A DNA stretch of 57,126 nt from contig JALEWG010000074.1 of the NCBI GenBank assembly GCA_022788065.1, positions 1-57,126 of the forward strand. The letters are read 5' to 3'. How positions within the stretch are numbered: position 1 is the first letter of the stretch; every line of letters starts with the position of its first letter. The position numbers and the translations under genes were made by a program. Shown here piece by piece: positions 49,849-57,126 of the stretch. Under the pieces are notes generated by a model. It was not told the origin of the DNA and did not search any database. It saw nothing but the letters and a program-made list of their open reading frames with translations. This DNA comes from Lachnospiraceae bacterium (lineage in GTDB: Bacteria > Bacillota > Clostridia > Lachnospirales > Lachnospiraceae).

Positions 49849-52221
49849 ATGGAAAGAGTGCTGGCGGAATTTCTGGACTATGAAGCAGTCAGGCGGATCG
49901 AGAATTCGGAGGAACCGAATCCCGGAGAGATTCTCGGAGCGCACATGATAAAATCGGGGCTTCTGATTCAGGCATTTATCCCGGGTGCGAAGGCACTGAC
50001 AGCGCTGATCGGAAACGAAAAATATCCTATGGACAGGGTCGGCGGATCCGGGTTTTTCGCGGTACTTCTTGTGGGGTTCCGGGAGATGTGTCCGTATAAA
50101 TTTCTGGCGGAATACCGGAGCGGTGAAACGCAGGTGATCGAGGATCCCTATTCGTACCGGTTTCGTACCATGTTTACGGAGGAAGAGATCAGGAAATTTG
50201 AGGCGGGGATCTATTATCACTCATATGAAAAAATGGGCGCTCATCCGGTTTCTCTGGACGGGATGGAAGGAGTCCATTTTGCTGTGTGGGCGCCGGATGC
50301 GCTGCGTGTCAGCGTCACCGGAGATTTTAATTTCTGGGATGGGAGACGCCATCCGATGAAAAGGCTTGGAAACTCCGGAATCTATGAGCTGTTTATTCCG
50401 GGACTCCGGGTGGGGGAGAAGTATAAATATGAGATCAAGACCCGGCAGAAAGAACCTGTGCTCAAGGCAGATCCCTACGCGTTTTACTCGGAACTCAGGC
50501 CGGCTACGGCATCGGTCGTGTGGGATTCGGGAACATACCGGTGGAATGACGGCGAATGGATGAAAAAACGGAGAAGTACCGATCTGAAAAAGCAGCCCGT
50601 GTCGGTCTATGAAGTCCATCTCGGCTCGTGGATGCAGAAGCCGGATGTGCAGGATGAGGCCGGAATCGCGGTAAACGGCAGCCGGTTTTACAATTACAGA
50701 GAGCTGGCCGTGAAGCTTGCTGCCTATGTTAAGGAGATGGGATATACCCATGTGGAGCTCCTACCGGTGATGGAGCATCCGCTGGATGCGTCCTGGGGGT
50801 ATCAGATCACGGGGTATTATGCGCCCACAAGCCGCTTCGGCACACCCGACGATTTCCGGGCATTTGTGGATCACATGCACAGCGAGGGGATCGGCGTGAT
50901 CCTGGACTGGGTGCCGGCACATTTCCCGCGAGACGCCCATGGGCTGGCAGCGTTCGACGGGACCTGTGTCTATGAACACAGGGATCCGAGACAGGGACTT
51001 CAGCCGGAGCTTGGGATGCTGGTCTTTAATTACGGCCGTCCTCAGGTCTCCAACTTTCTGATCTCCAGTGCTCTGTTCTGGGCAAAGGAGTATCATGCGG
51101 ACGGAATCCGCATGGATTCGGTGGAGTCGATGCTTTATCTTGATTATGGGAAGCATGCAGGCGAGTGGATCGCCAATATTTACGGGGGCCATGAAAATCT
51201 GGAGGCAGTGGAATTCTTAAAGCACCTGAATTCCATTTTCCACAGAGAGGGAGAGGGGGCCGTTCTGATCGCTGAGGAGTCCGCAGCGTGGCCGAGGATC
51301 ACGGCAGACTTAAAAGAAGGAGGACTCGGCTTCGATTTCAAGTGGAATGTGGGCTGGATGAACGATTTTCTCCATTATATGCAGCAGGATCCCGCACACC
51401 GTCACGAGTACTATAATGACCTGACCTTTGGAATGCTGTATGCATACAGTGAGAATTTCATGCTGATTTTTTCCCACGACGAGGTGGTCCACGGGAAAGG
51501 CTCCATGGCGGGGAAAATGCCGGGGAGCACGAAAGAGGAGCAAATGGCCAATCTGCGGGCTGCCTATGGCTTTATGATGGGACACCCCGGAAAAAAACTC
51601 CTGTTTATGGGACAGGAGTTCGGACAGCCGGAAGAGTGGCATGAGGACAGAAGCCTCCGGTGGGATCTGATCGGATCCCCGGCTCACGACGCCATGAAAG
51701 ACTATGTGAAGGCATTGAACCGAATGTACCGTTCGGAGCCTGCCTTGTATGAGGAGGACTTCACACCGGAGGGTTTTGAATGGATCAACTGCATGTATGA
51801 CAGGGAGAACATCGTAATTTTCGCGAGAAAGTCGGAAAGGAAAGAGGAGACTCTGATCTTTGCGTGCAATTTCGCGCCGGTGGCCCATGAGGGCTTCAGG
51901 CTGGGGGTTCCGTTTGCAGGAAGGTACACAGAGCTCCTGAACAGTGATGAAAAGCAGTTTGGCGGCAGCGGCATGATAAATCCCGGAGAAAACAAGTCGG
52001 AACACATCGAGGCTGACAATCGGGAAAATTCGATCGTGATCGATCTTGCGCCGTTCGCGGTCAGTGTATTCCGGTATGAGCCGGAAATGACTTCCGGAAA
52101 CGGCAAAAGAAAGCCGGAACAGACGGATGCCTCCGGCGCGGGGTCCGGAAAAAAGAATCCCGGAGCGCTGGATCTCCTCTCGGAGCGGGTCGGCAAACTG
52201 ATAAGAAAAGCAGGAATATAA
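49849..52221 (+). CDS. glgB: 1,4-alpha-glucan branching enzyme
   Basis: GlgB introduces alpha-1,6 branches into glycogen. The 790-residue protein has an N-terminal carbohydrate-binding domain (about 10-110), a second one (HFAVWAPDALRVSVTGDFNFW, about 143-163), and the GH13 barrel with DWVPAHF (about 353-359), nucleophile Asp423 (GIRMDSVESM), acid Glu476 (LIAEES) and SHDEVVHGK (His543, Asp544). The last 45 residues are a low-complexity basic tail. The ATG at 49849 follows AAGGTGG. No other glycogen gene is close by; the MscS gene starts 15 bases after it. Confidence 0.94.
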   Translation: MERVLAEFLDYEAVRRIENSEEPNPGEILGAHMIKSGLLIQAFIPGAKALTALIGNEKYPMDRVGGSGFFAVLLVGFREMCPYKFLAEYRSGETQVIEDPYSYRFRTMFTEEEIRKFEAGIYYHSYEKMGAHPVSLDGMEGVHFAVWAPDALRVSVTGDFNFWDGRRHPMKRLGNSGIYELFIPGLRVGEKYKYEIKTRQKEPVLKADPYAFYSELRPATASVVWDSGTYRWNDGEWMKKRRSTDLKKQPVSVYEVHLGSWMQKPDVQDEAGIAVNGSRFYNYRELAVKLAAYVKEMGYTHVELLPVMEHPLDASWGYQITGYYAPTSRFGTPDDFRAFVDHMHSEGIGVILDWVPAHFPRDAHGLAAFDGTCVYEHRDPRQGLQPELGMLVFNYGRPQVSNFLISSALFWAKEYHADGIRMDSVESMLYLDYGKHAGEWIANIYGGHENLEAVEFLKHLNSIFHREGEGAVLIAEESAAWPRITADLKEGGLGFDFKWNVGWMNDFLHYMQQDPAHRHEYYNDLTFGMLYAYSENFMLIFSHDEVVHGKGSMAGKMPGSTKEEQMANLRAAYGFMMGHPGKKLLFMGQEFGQPEEWHEDRSLRWDLIGSPAHDAMKDYVKALNRMYRSEPALYEEDFTPEGFEWINCMYDRENIVIFARKSERKEETLIFACNFAPVAHEGFRLGVPFAGRYTELLNSDEKQFGGSGMINPGENKSEHIEADNRENSIVIDLAPFAVSVFRYEPEMTSGNGKRKPEQTDASGAGSGKKNPGALDLLSERVGKLIRKAGI

Positions 52222-52236
52222 GAAAAGGAGAGAGAT

Positions 52237-53130
52237 ATGAGCAGTATTACAGAGAATTTAGCGGGAAGTATCGGCAATGTGGCGTCCACTGTGGAGCAGA
52301 TGGATATGACGCCGGGATACTTCCAGAAACTGATGGAGCAGGCAGGAGACTGGCTTATCCATGCGGGACTGCGCGTTGTGATCGCGATGCTCCTGGTGGT
52401 GATCGGCCTTAAGATTATCGGAAAAGTCCGCGGAGGCTTAAACCGATCCATGGAGCGGGCCGGTGTGGAGATCACACTGCGGAAATTCCTGGATGCGCTT
52501 TTGTATGCTGTTCTGCTTGGATTTCTGATCTTTATGGCGGCCGATGAGCTGGGGATCAAATCTACATCGCTGGTGGCGATCGCCGGATCCATCACTCTGG
52601 CAATGAGCCTTGCCATGCAGAATTCCCTGTCGAATTTTGCCGGCGGCGTCATGGTCCTGTTTCTCAAGCCGTTTAAAGTCGGAGACTATATCTCAACGCC
52701 TGACGGCGAGGGAACCGTAGAATCCATCGGACTGGTTTACACGACGTTAGTTACGCTGGATAATAAGAAAATCACGATTCCGAACAGCAATATGACGGCG
52801 TCTGTAATCACCAATGTGACCGGTTTGGACAAGCGCCGCCTGGTTCTCGACGTGGGGATCAGCTACACGGCGGACTTAAAGAAGGCAAAGGACGTCCTGA
52901 AGCAGCTGCTGGAGGAATATCCGCTGGTGTTAAAGGATGAGGATATGACAGTCGTAGTGGACAATCTCGGGGAGAGCAGCGTCAATCTGAATATCCGGGC
53001 GTGGGTGAAAACGGAGGATTACTGGAAGACCAAATGGGATCTGACAGAAGCGATCAAGCTTGCCTTTGACCGGGAGGGGATTGAAATTCCGTACAACTAC
53101 CTGAACGTACAGGTTACACATACTCCGTAA
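52237..53130 (+). CDS. mscS: small-conductance mechanosensitive channel (MscS family)
   Basis: A 297-residue channel that opens on membrane stretch to release solutes during osmotic downshock. Three membrane segments are expected at about 45-68, 85-105 and 112-140; the pore helix contains LAMSLAMQNSLSNFAGGVMVLFLKPF, which matches the TM3 and beta-domain join. The beta domain follows (VGDYISTPDGEGTVESIGLVYT, IPNSNM) and then the cytoplasmic alpha/beta vestibule ending at YNYLNVQV. It starts 15 bases after glgB behind AAAAGGAGAG, so it likely shares the transcript. Confidence 0.93.
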   Translation: MSSITENLAGSIGNVASTVEQMDMTPGYFQKLMEQAGDWLIHAGLRVVIAMLLVVIGLKIIGKVRGGLNRSMERAGVEITLRKFLDALLYAVLLGFLIFMAADELGIKSTSLVAIAGSITLAMSLAMQNSLSNFAGGVMVLFLKPFKVGDYISTPDGEGTVESIGLVYTTLVTLDNKKITIPNSNMTASVITNVTGLDKRRLVLDVGISYTADLKKAKDVLKQLLEEYPLVLKDEDMTVVVDNLGESSVNLNIRAWVKTEDYWKTKWDLTEAIKLAFDREGIEIPYNYLNVQVTHTP

Positions 53131-53192
53131 GGCTGCTCGGTTCAGAAGAAGAGGGAAAATTTTGGGACTTTGGTAAGGAGAGTTACAAAGCA

Positions 53193-54365
53193 ATGTTAAT
53201 GAAACACATAAGAGGAATCCTGATCGGCATGGTTTCCGGAATGATCGCGGCAGCGGGGACCCTGGCAATGTCATTTCCGGCGCTGGCGGCGGAAGGCGAG
53301 ATGGGAGCGCTTTACCGCGTCCATGAGAACGGAAACGGCTGGTCCGGGTTTATAAAGGACAATACTTATGGTCAGGCCGCACCGGATGCCTATGTGACGG
53401 CCATGCAGGCGACGCTTGAGAACCAGCCGGCAGGCATGAGCGGGACCATCGCCTATCAGGTAAATTTGAGCGGGTCCGGCTGGCTTGACTGGCAGGAAAA
53501 TTTCTCGGAAGCCGGTACGACGGCGGAGCCGGTGCCGCTTGAGGCGATCCGGGTGAAGCTCACGGGGCAACTGGCAGAGACATATGATCTGTATTATTCC
53601 GTTCTGCAGAACGGCGTCTGGACGGAGCTGTCCATGAACGGCGACACGGCGGGCGTGGAAGGACAGGGACTCCGGGTGGACGGAATCCGGATCGCAGTGA
53701 GAAAGAAAGGCGAGGGAGCTCCGGAGGAACCTGAAACCGGAAACCGCATCGATCCTTCAAAGCCGATGATCGCGCTGACGTTTGACGACGGTCCGTCGAC
53801 AGCGACGCCGCGGATCCTGGACAGTCTTGAACAAAACGGAGCGCGCGCCACATTTTATATGGTAGGAAACCGGATGCACAGCTATCCGGATACGGTAAAG
53901 CGGATGGTGAGTCTTGGCTGTGAGCCCGCAAGCCATACCTGGGATCATACGTATCTGACCAGGCTGTCCGCAGAGGGGATCCACCAGAATCTGACCAGAT
54001 TTGACGCAGAGCTGGAATCCATTGCCGGGGTGCGCAGCAGGACCATGCGTCCGCCGGGAGGATATATAAGCAGCGCGTCGAAGCAGGCGCTGGGATCCTA
54101 TGGGGTACCGGCGATCATGTGGTCCATCGATACGCTGGACTGGAAGACCAGAAACGCGCAGAAAACCATTGACTGCGTACTGAGCCAGGTGAAAGACGGG
54201 GATATTATCCTTATGCATGATCTGTACGGTACGACTGCAGATGCGGCCGTTGTTCTGATTCCGGAGCTTACAAAGCGGGGTTACCAGCTGGTTACTGTCA
54301 GCGAACTGGCGGAGTACCGTGGCGGAATGCAGCCCGGACAGTCCTACAGCAGATTTCGGCCTTAG
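53193..54365 (+). CDS. secreted polysaccharide deacetylase with ChW-type repeats
   Basis: A 390-residue exported enzyme. Signal peptide about 1-33 (FPALAAEG cleavage region). Residues about 38-172 hold Trp-rich modules (VHENGNGWSGF, VNLSGSGWLDW, LQNGVWTELSMNG followed by GLRVDGIRIAV) like the clostridial hydrophobic W repeats that bind the cell surface. The catalytic NodB domain (about 190-375) has TFDDGPS (Asp198/199), SHTWDH (His248/252) as metal ligands, RPPGGY (Arg286) and ILMHD. It should deacetylate peptidoglycan or another N-acetylated wall glycan. It starts 62 bases after mscS behind AAGGAGAG. Confidence 0.9.
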   Translation: MLMKHIRGILIGMVSGMIAAAGTLAMSFPALAAEGEMGALYRVHENGNGWSGFIKDNTYGQAAPDAYVTAMQATLENQPAGMSGTIAYQVNLSGSGWLDWQENFSEAGTTAEPVPLEAIRVKLTGQLAETYDLYYSVLQNGVWTELSMNGDTAGVEGQGLRVDGIRIAVRKKGEGAPEEPETGNRIDPSKPMIALTFDDGPSTATPRILDSLEQNGARATFYMVGNRMHSYPDTVKRMVSLGCEPASHTWDHTYLTRLSAEGIHQNLTRFDAELESIAGVRSRTMRPPGGYISSASKQALGSYGVPAIMWSIDTLDWKTRNAQKTIDCVLSQVKDGDIILMHDLYGTTADAAVVLIPELTKRGYQLVTVSELAEYRGGMQPGQSYSRFRP

Positions 54366-54383
54366 CAGAAGTTAGAAAAGTGA

Positions 54384-54412
54384 TTGCAATTTCTGACAAA
54401 AAAAACTATAAT
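54384..54412 (+). promoter_or_regulatory. promoter of the RSH gene
   Basis: TTGCAA at 54384-54389, 17-base spacer, TATAAT at 54407-54412. Confidence 0.65.
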
Positions 54413-54491
54413 TGAGTATTATTATCATGGGCGTGCTGTCGGAAGCTGCAGACAGGCCGGTCAATTTCTGTAGGGAGAAGGTGTGAAGAGT

Positions 54492-56774
54492 ATGGAAGTG
54501 AATCAATTGAATAAAATCGAGACAGAACTGGAGGCTCCCGCTGATTTTACGAGTCCGGAAACTCTTTATGACGATCTGGTGAAAAGTATAAAAAAGTATC
54601 ATCCGTCTGACGATCTCAGCATGATCGAGCGGGCGTACCATATTGCCCGCGAAGCACATAAGGATCAGAAGAGAAAATCAGGAGAGCCGTATATTATTCA
54701 CCCTCTCTGTGTTGCGATCATCCTGGCGGATCTGGAGCTCGACAAAGAGTCCATTATCGCCGGAATTCTCCACGATGTGGTGGAGGATACGGTTATGACG
54801 GAAGAGGAGATTGCGCAGATCTTCGGAAAAGAAGTCGCGCTTCTGGTCGACGGCGTCACAAAACTGACACAGCTCAACTGGTCGGCGGATAAAGTGGAGA
54901 TGCAGGCGGAAAACCTGAGGAAGATGTTCCTTGCCATGGCAAAGGATATTCGCGTGATCTTAATCAAGCTCGCGGACCGTCTCCACAATATGCGCACACT
55001 TCAGTATATGCGTCCTGAAAAGCAGAAGGAGAAGGCGAGGGAGACGATTGAGATCTACGCGCCGCTCGCGGACCGTCTCGGTATTTCGAAAATCAAGATC
55101 GAGCTGGATGATCTGTCTCTGAAATATCTGGAACCGTCCGTCTATAAGGATCTGGAAGAAAAGATCGCGCTGACGAGCGAAGCCCGCCAGGCGTTTATTG
55201 ATGAGATCCTCTCCGAAGTGCAGAGCCATATGGAGAACGCGGAAATCCGGTGCGAGGTCAGCGGACGCGTCAAGCATTTCTTCAGTATTTATAAAAAGAT
55301 GCTGAACCAGCATAAGACGCTGGATCAGATCTACGATATTTTCGCGGTCCGTATTATTGTTGATACGGTGAAGGACTGCTATGCGGCACTGGGTGTGATC
55401 CATGAGATGTATAAGCCGATCCCCGGCCGCTTTAAAGATTACATCGCCATGCCCAAGCCGAATATGTATCAGTCGCTCCATACAACGCTGATCGGAAGCA
55501 ACGGACAGCCTTTTGAGATCCAGATCCGCACGTTTGAGATGCACCGGACTGCCGAGTTCGGTATCGCGGCCCATTGGAAATATAAGGAGAGCGGCAGCGG
55601 TGAGGTGGCGGCCGGCGATGAGGCGAAGAAGTTAAGCTGGCTGAGACAGATTCTGGAGTGGCAGCAGGACATGTCGGACAACCGGGAATTCCTGAGCGCG
55701 TTAAAGAGTGATCTGGATATGTTCTCCGACAGTGTATACTGCTTTACGCCGACCGGCGATGTGAAGGCTCTGCCAAGCGGGTCCACGCCGATCGACTTTG
55801 CCTACGCGATCCACTCGGCTGTCGGAAACAAGATGGTCGGAGCCCGCGTCAACGGAAAGCTGGTCAATATTGATTATGTGCTCCAGAACGGAGACCGGAT
55901 CGAGATCATGACCTCCCAGAACTCCAAGGGACCGAGCCGTGACTGGCTGAATCTGGTCAAGAGCAGCCAGGCAAAAAATAAGATCAACGCCTGGTTCAAG
56001 CAGGAGAGAAAAGCAGACAATATTATCCGCGGCCGGGATATGATCGACCGGTACTGCAAGACCAAGGGAATTAATTTTTCAGATATCAACAAACCGGAAT
56101 TTATTGAGAAGGTTCTGAAGCGATATGCGTTCCAGGACTGGGATTCGGTTCTTGCGTCCATCGGACACGGTGGCCTGAAGGAAGGTCAGGTCATCAATAA
56201 GATGATGGAGGAGCGGGAGAAAAAAATCAAGCGCGAGGTTACGGACGCGACGATCCTTGACGCGATCGGCGACAATAACAAGGCTGCGGTCGTTCCGATC
56301 AAGGGAAAATCGAAGAGCGGGATCGTGGTCAAGGGAATTCATGACCTTGCAGTCCGCTTTTCCAAATGCTGCAGCCCGGTGCCGGGCGATGAGATCGTCG
56401 GCTTCGTGACAAGAGGGCGCGGCATCACGATCCACCGCACGGACTGCATCAATGTGCTGAATCTTCCGGAAATCGAGAGAAGCCGCCTGATCGACGCCGA
56501 GTGGCAGCCGGAGGCGACGGAGACCGGTACGGCCACCTACTCCACGGAAATTGCGATCTACGCCAACAACAGGATCGGTATGTTTGTGGATATTTCCAAG
56601 ATCTTTACGGAGCGGCAGATCGATGTGAAGAGCATGAACGCCCGCACCAACAAACAGGGAAAAGCAACGATTACCATGTCCTTTGATATCCATGGAATCG
56701 ACGAGTTAAATACGCTGATGGCAAAGCTGAGACAGATCGAAGGGGTTCTGGATATCCAGAGAACCACAGGTTAG
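54492..56774 (+). CDS. rel: bifunctional (p)ppGpp synthetase/hydrolase (RSH)
   Basis: Makes and degrades the alarmone (p)ppGpp during starvation. The 760-residue protein has the HD hydrolase domain (about 45-195; HPLCVAIILADL, ILHDVVEDT), the synthetase domain (about 235-395; GRFKDYIAMPKPNMYQSLHTT), TGS (VYCFTPTGDVKALPSGSTPIDFAY), a conserved-cysteine region (RFSKCCSPVPGDEIVGFVTRGRG) and a C-terminal ACT domain. Both active sites look intact, as in the Gram-positive Rel enzymes. Start: the ATG at 54492 or a GTG at 54483; I use the ATG. A metallo-beta-lactamase-fold gene follows 37 bases later. Confidence 0.94.
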   Translation: MEVNQLNKIETELEAPADFTSPETLYDDLVKSIKKYHPSDDLSMIERAYHIAREAHKDQKRKSGEPYIIHPLCVAIILADLELDKESIIAGILHDVVEDTVMTEEEIAQIFGKEVALLVDGVTKLTQLNWSADKVEMQAENLRKMFLAMAKDIRVILIKLADRLHNMRTLQYMRPEKQKEKARETIEIYAPLADRLGISKIKIELDDLSLKYLEPSVYKDLEEKIALTSEARQAFIDEILSEVQSHMENAEIRCEVSGRVKHFFSIYKKMLNQHKTLDQIYDIFAVRIIVDTVKDCYAALGVIHEMYKPIPGRFKDYIAMPKPNMYQSLHTTLIGSNGQPFEIQIRTFEMHRTAEFGIAAHWKYKESGSGEVAAGDEAKKLSWLRQILEWQQDMSDNREFLSALKSDLDMFSDSVYCFTPTGDVKALPSGSTPIDFAYAIHSAVGNKMVGARVNGKLVNIDYVLQNGDRIEIMTSQNSKGPSRDWLNLVKSSQAKNKINAWFKQERKADNIIRGRDMIDRYCKTKGINFSDINKPEFIEKVLKRYAFQDWDSVLASIGHGGLKEGQVINKMMEEREKKIKREVTDATILDAIGDNNKAAVVPIKGKSKSGIVVKGIHDLAVRFSKCCSPVPGDEIVGFVTRGRGITIHRTDCINVLNLPEIERSRLIDAEWQPEATETGTATYSTEIAIYANNRIGMFVDISKIFTERQIDVKSMNARTNKQGKATITMSFDIHGIDELNTLMAKLRQIEGVLDIQRTTG

Positions 56775-56811
56775 AATCACAGATAAAAGGAAAATATCGG
56801 AGGAAAGAGCA

Positions 56812-57126
56812 ATGGGCGAAATTCGCGTGAAAGGTCTGCTGGTCGGGATGGTGCAGACTAACTGTTATCTTGTATATGACGAAGAGACGAAGCGTGCGGC
56901 AATCGTAGATCCGGGGGACGCAGCGGATGTCATTGAAAGCGAGTGCATGAAGCTGGGACTGAAGCCGGAGGCGATTCTCCTGACCCACGGTCATTTTGAT
57001 CATATTCTGGCGGCTGAGGAGCTGAAAACCAGATGGAATCTGAAGATTTACGCGGCGGAGAAGGAGCTGGAGGTGCTGTCTGACGGCTCCAAAAACATGA
57101 TGATGACTTACTACAGGAAGTCCTAT
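56812..57126 (+). CDS. metallo-beta-lactamase-fold hydrolase (glyoxalase II-like), N-terminal part
   Basis: The first 105 codons of a gene that runs off the window. NCYLVYDEETKRAAIVDPGD is the opening strand pair, and THGHFDHILA carries the zinc-binding H-x-H-x-D-H motif. Proteins of this group hydrolyse thioesters (hydroxyacylglutathione hydrolase-like), but in organisms lacking glutathione the substrate is unclear. The ATG at 56812 has CGGAGGAAAG ahead. Its place after the RSH gene is common in Clostridia (recollection). Confidence 0.88.
   Translation, partial: MGEIRVKGLLVGMVQTNCYLVYDEETKRAAIVDPGDAADVIESECMKLGLKPEAILLTHGHFDHILAAEELKTRWNLKIYAAEKELEVLSDGSKNMMMTYYRKSY

Noticed and set aside
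1..57126. Mobile elements, CRISPR arrays, tRNA or rRNA genes
   Set aside because: I looked for transposase motifs, regularly spaced repeats, tRNA T-loop patterns and rRNA segments and found none. Gene order and codon use look even throughout.

Overview
The window reads as a continuous stretch of chromosome from a spore-forming, Gram-positive anaerobe of the Clostridia, most likely Lachnospiraceae (inference). The evidence is: spoIIR with a near-perfect forespore sigma-F promoter; a SAM-I riboswitch on metK; a selenocysteine-containing SelD; a [4Fe-4S] aldo/keto reductase; a double-cubane-cluster reductase pair; citrate lyase maturation genes; an RSH alarmone enzyme; and low-GC promoters in otherwise mid-GC DNA (about half G+C by eye). 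I see no rRNA, tRNA, CRISPR array, insertion sequence or prophage. Almost everything is housekeeping or conserved accessory metabolism.

Layout. 1-5300: tail of a cyclophilin, a GNAT enzyme, then a same-strand run ispE, GntR regulator, small acidic protein, Fe-S aldo/keto reductase, tandem glutaredoxin-like protein and ZIP transporter. A palindrome at the ispE start site looks like the operator of the encoded GntR protein. 5300-12900: a TetR-controlled RND efflux operon (regulator, adaptor, pump, two TolC-like proteins) behind a promoter carrying two matching operators. 12900-16560: spoIIR facing away from the ddl-murI-DUF1934 operon, with overlapping promoters, and a membrane-anchored protein of unknown function. 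16800-20720: AbgT transporter and AbgB hydrolase (p-aminobenzoyl-glutamate use) plus a small membrane protein. 20700-27100: a selenium-centred divergon. Leftward run selD (UGA-encoded Sec, SECIS), citC and a citX-citG fusion; rightward run yedF, a BadF-type activator and a double-cubane reductase. 27200-31200: sugar nucleotidyltransferase and two conserved hypotheticals, one a large anchored protein with a degenerate C39-like end. 31200-36500: murA, riboswitch-metK, then a two-component pair whose kinase is cut by an in-frame TAA. 36600-43550: MFS transporter, DEAD-box helicase, and leftward polyamine operon potA-potB-potCD (fused). 43700-46420: lactonase, aroC, rpiB. 46500-48500: leftward lepB-lysC. 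48700-57126: a DUF3810 metalloprotease, glgB, MscS channel, ChW-type polysaccharide deacetylase, RSH (rel) and the start of a metallo-beta-lactamase-fold hydrolase.

How it fits together. Cell-wall precursor synthesis (ddl, murI, murA, deacetylase), isoprenoid, aspartate-family and shikimate steps, stress control (RSH, MscS, DEAD-box) and export are all represented. The parts most worth a second look are regulatory and architectural: the sigma-F/vegetative promoter overlap, the Sec-SelD/citrate-lyase-maturation operon next to the double-cubane pair, an RND plus tandem TolC-like set in a presumed single-membrane cell, the nonsense-interrupted kinase, a zinc-ribbon insert in signal peptidase I, paired operators in two intergenic regions, and a terminator that abuts a start codon. 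Promoter and hairpin calls were made by eye from sequence; none has been tested.
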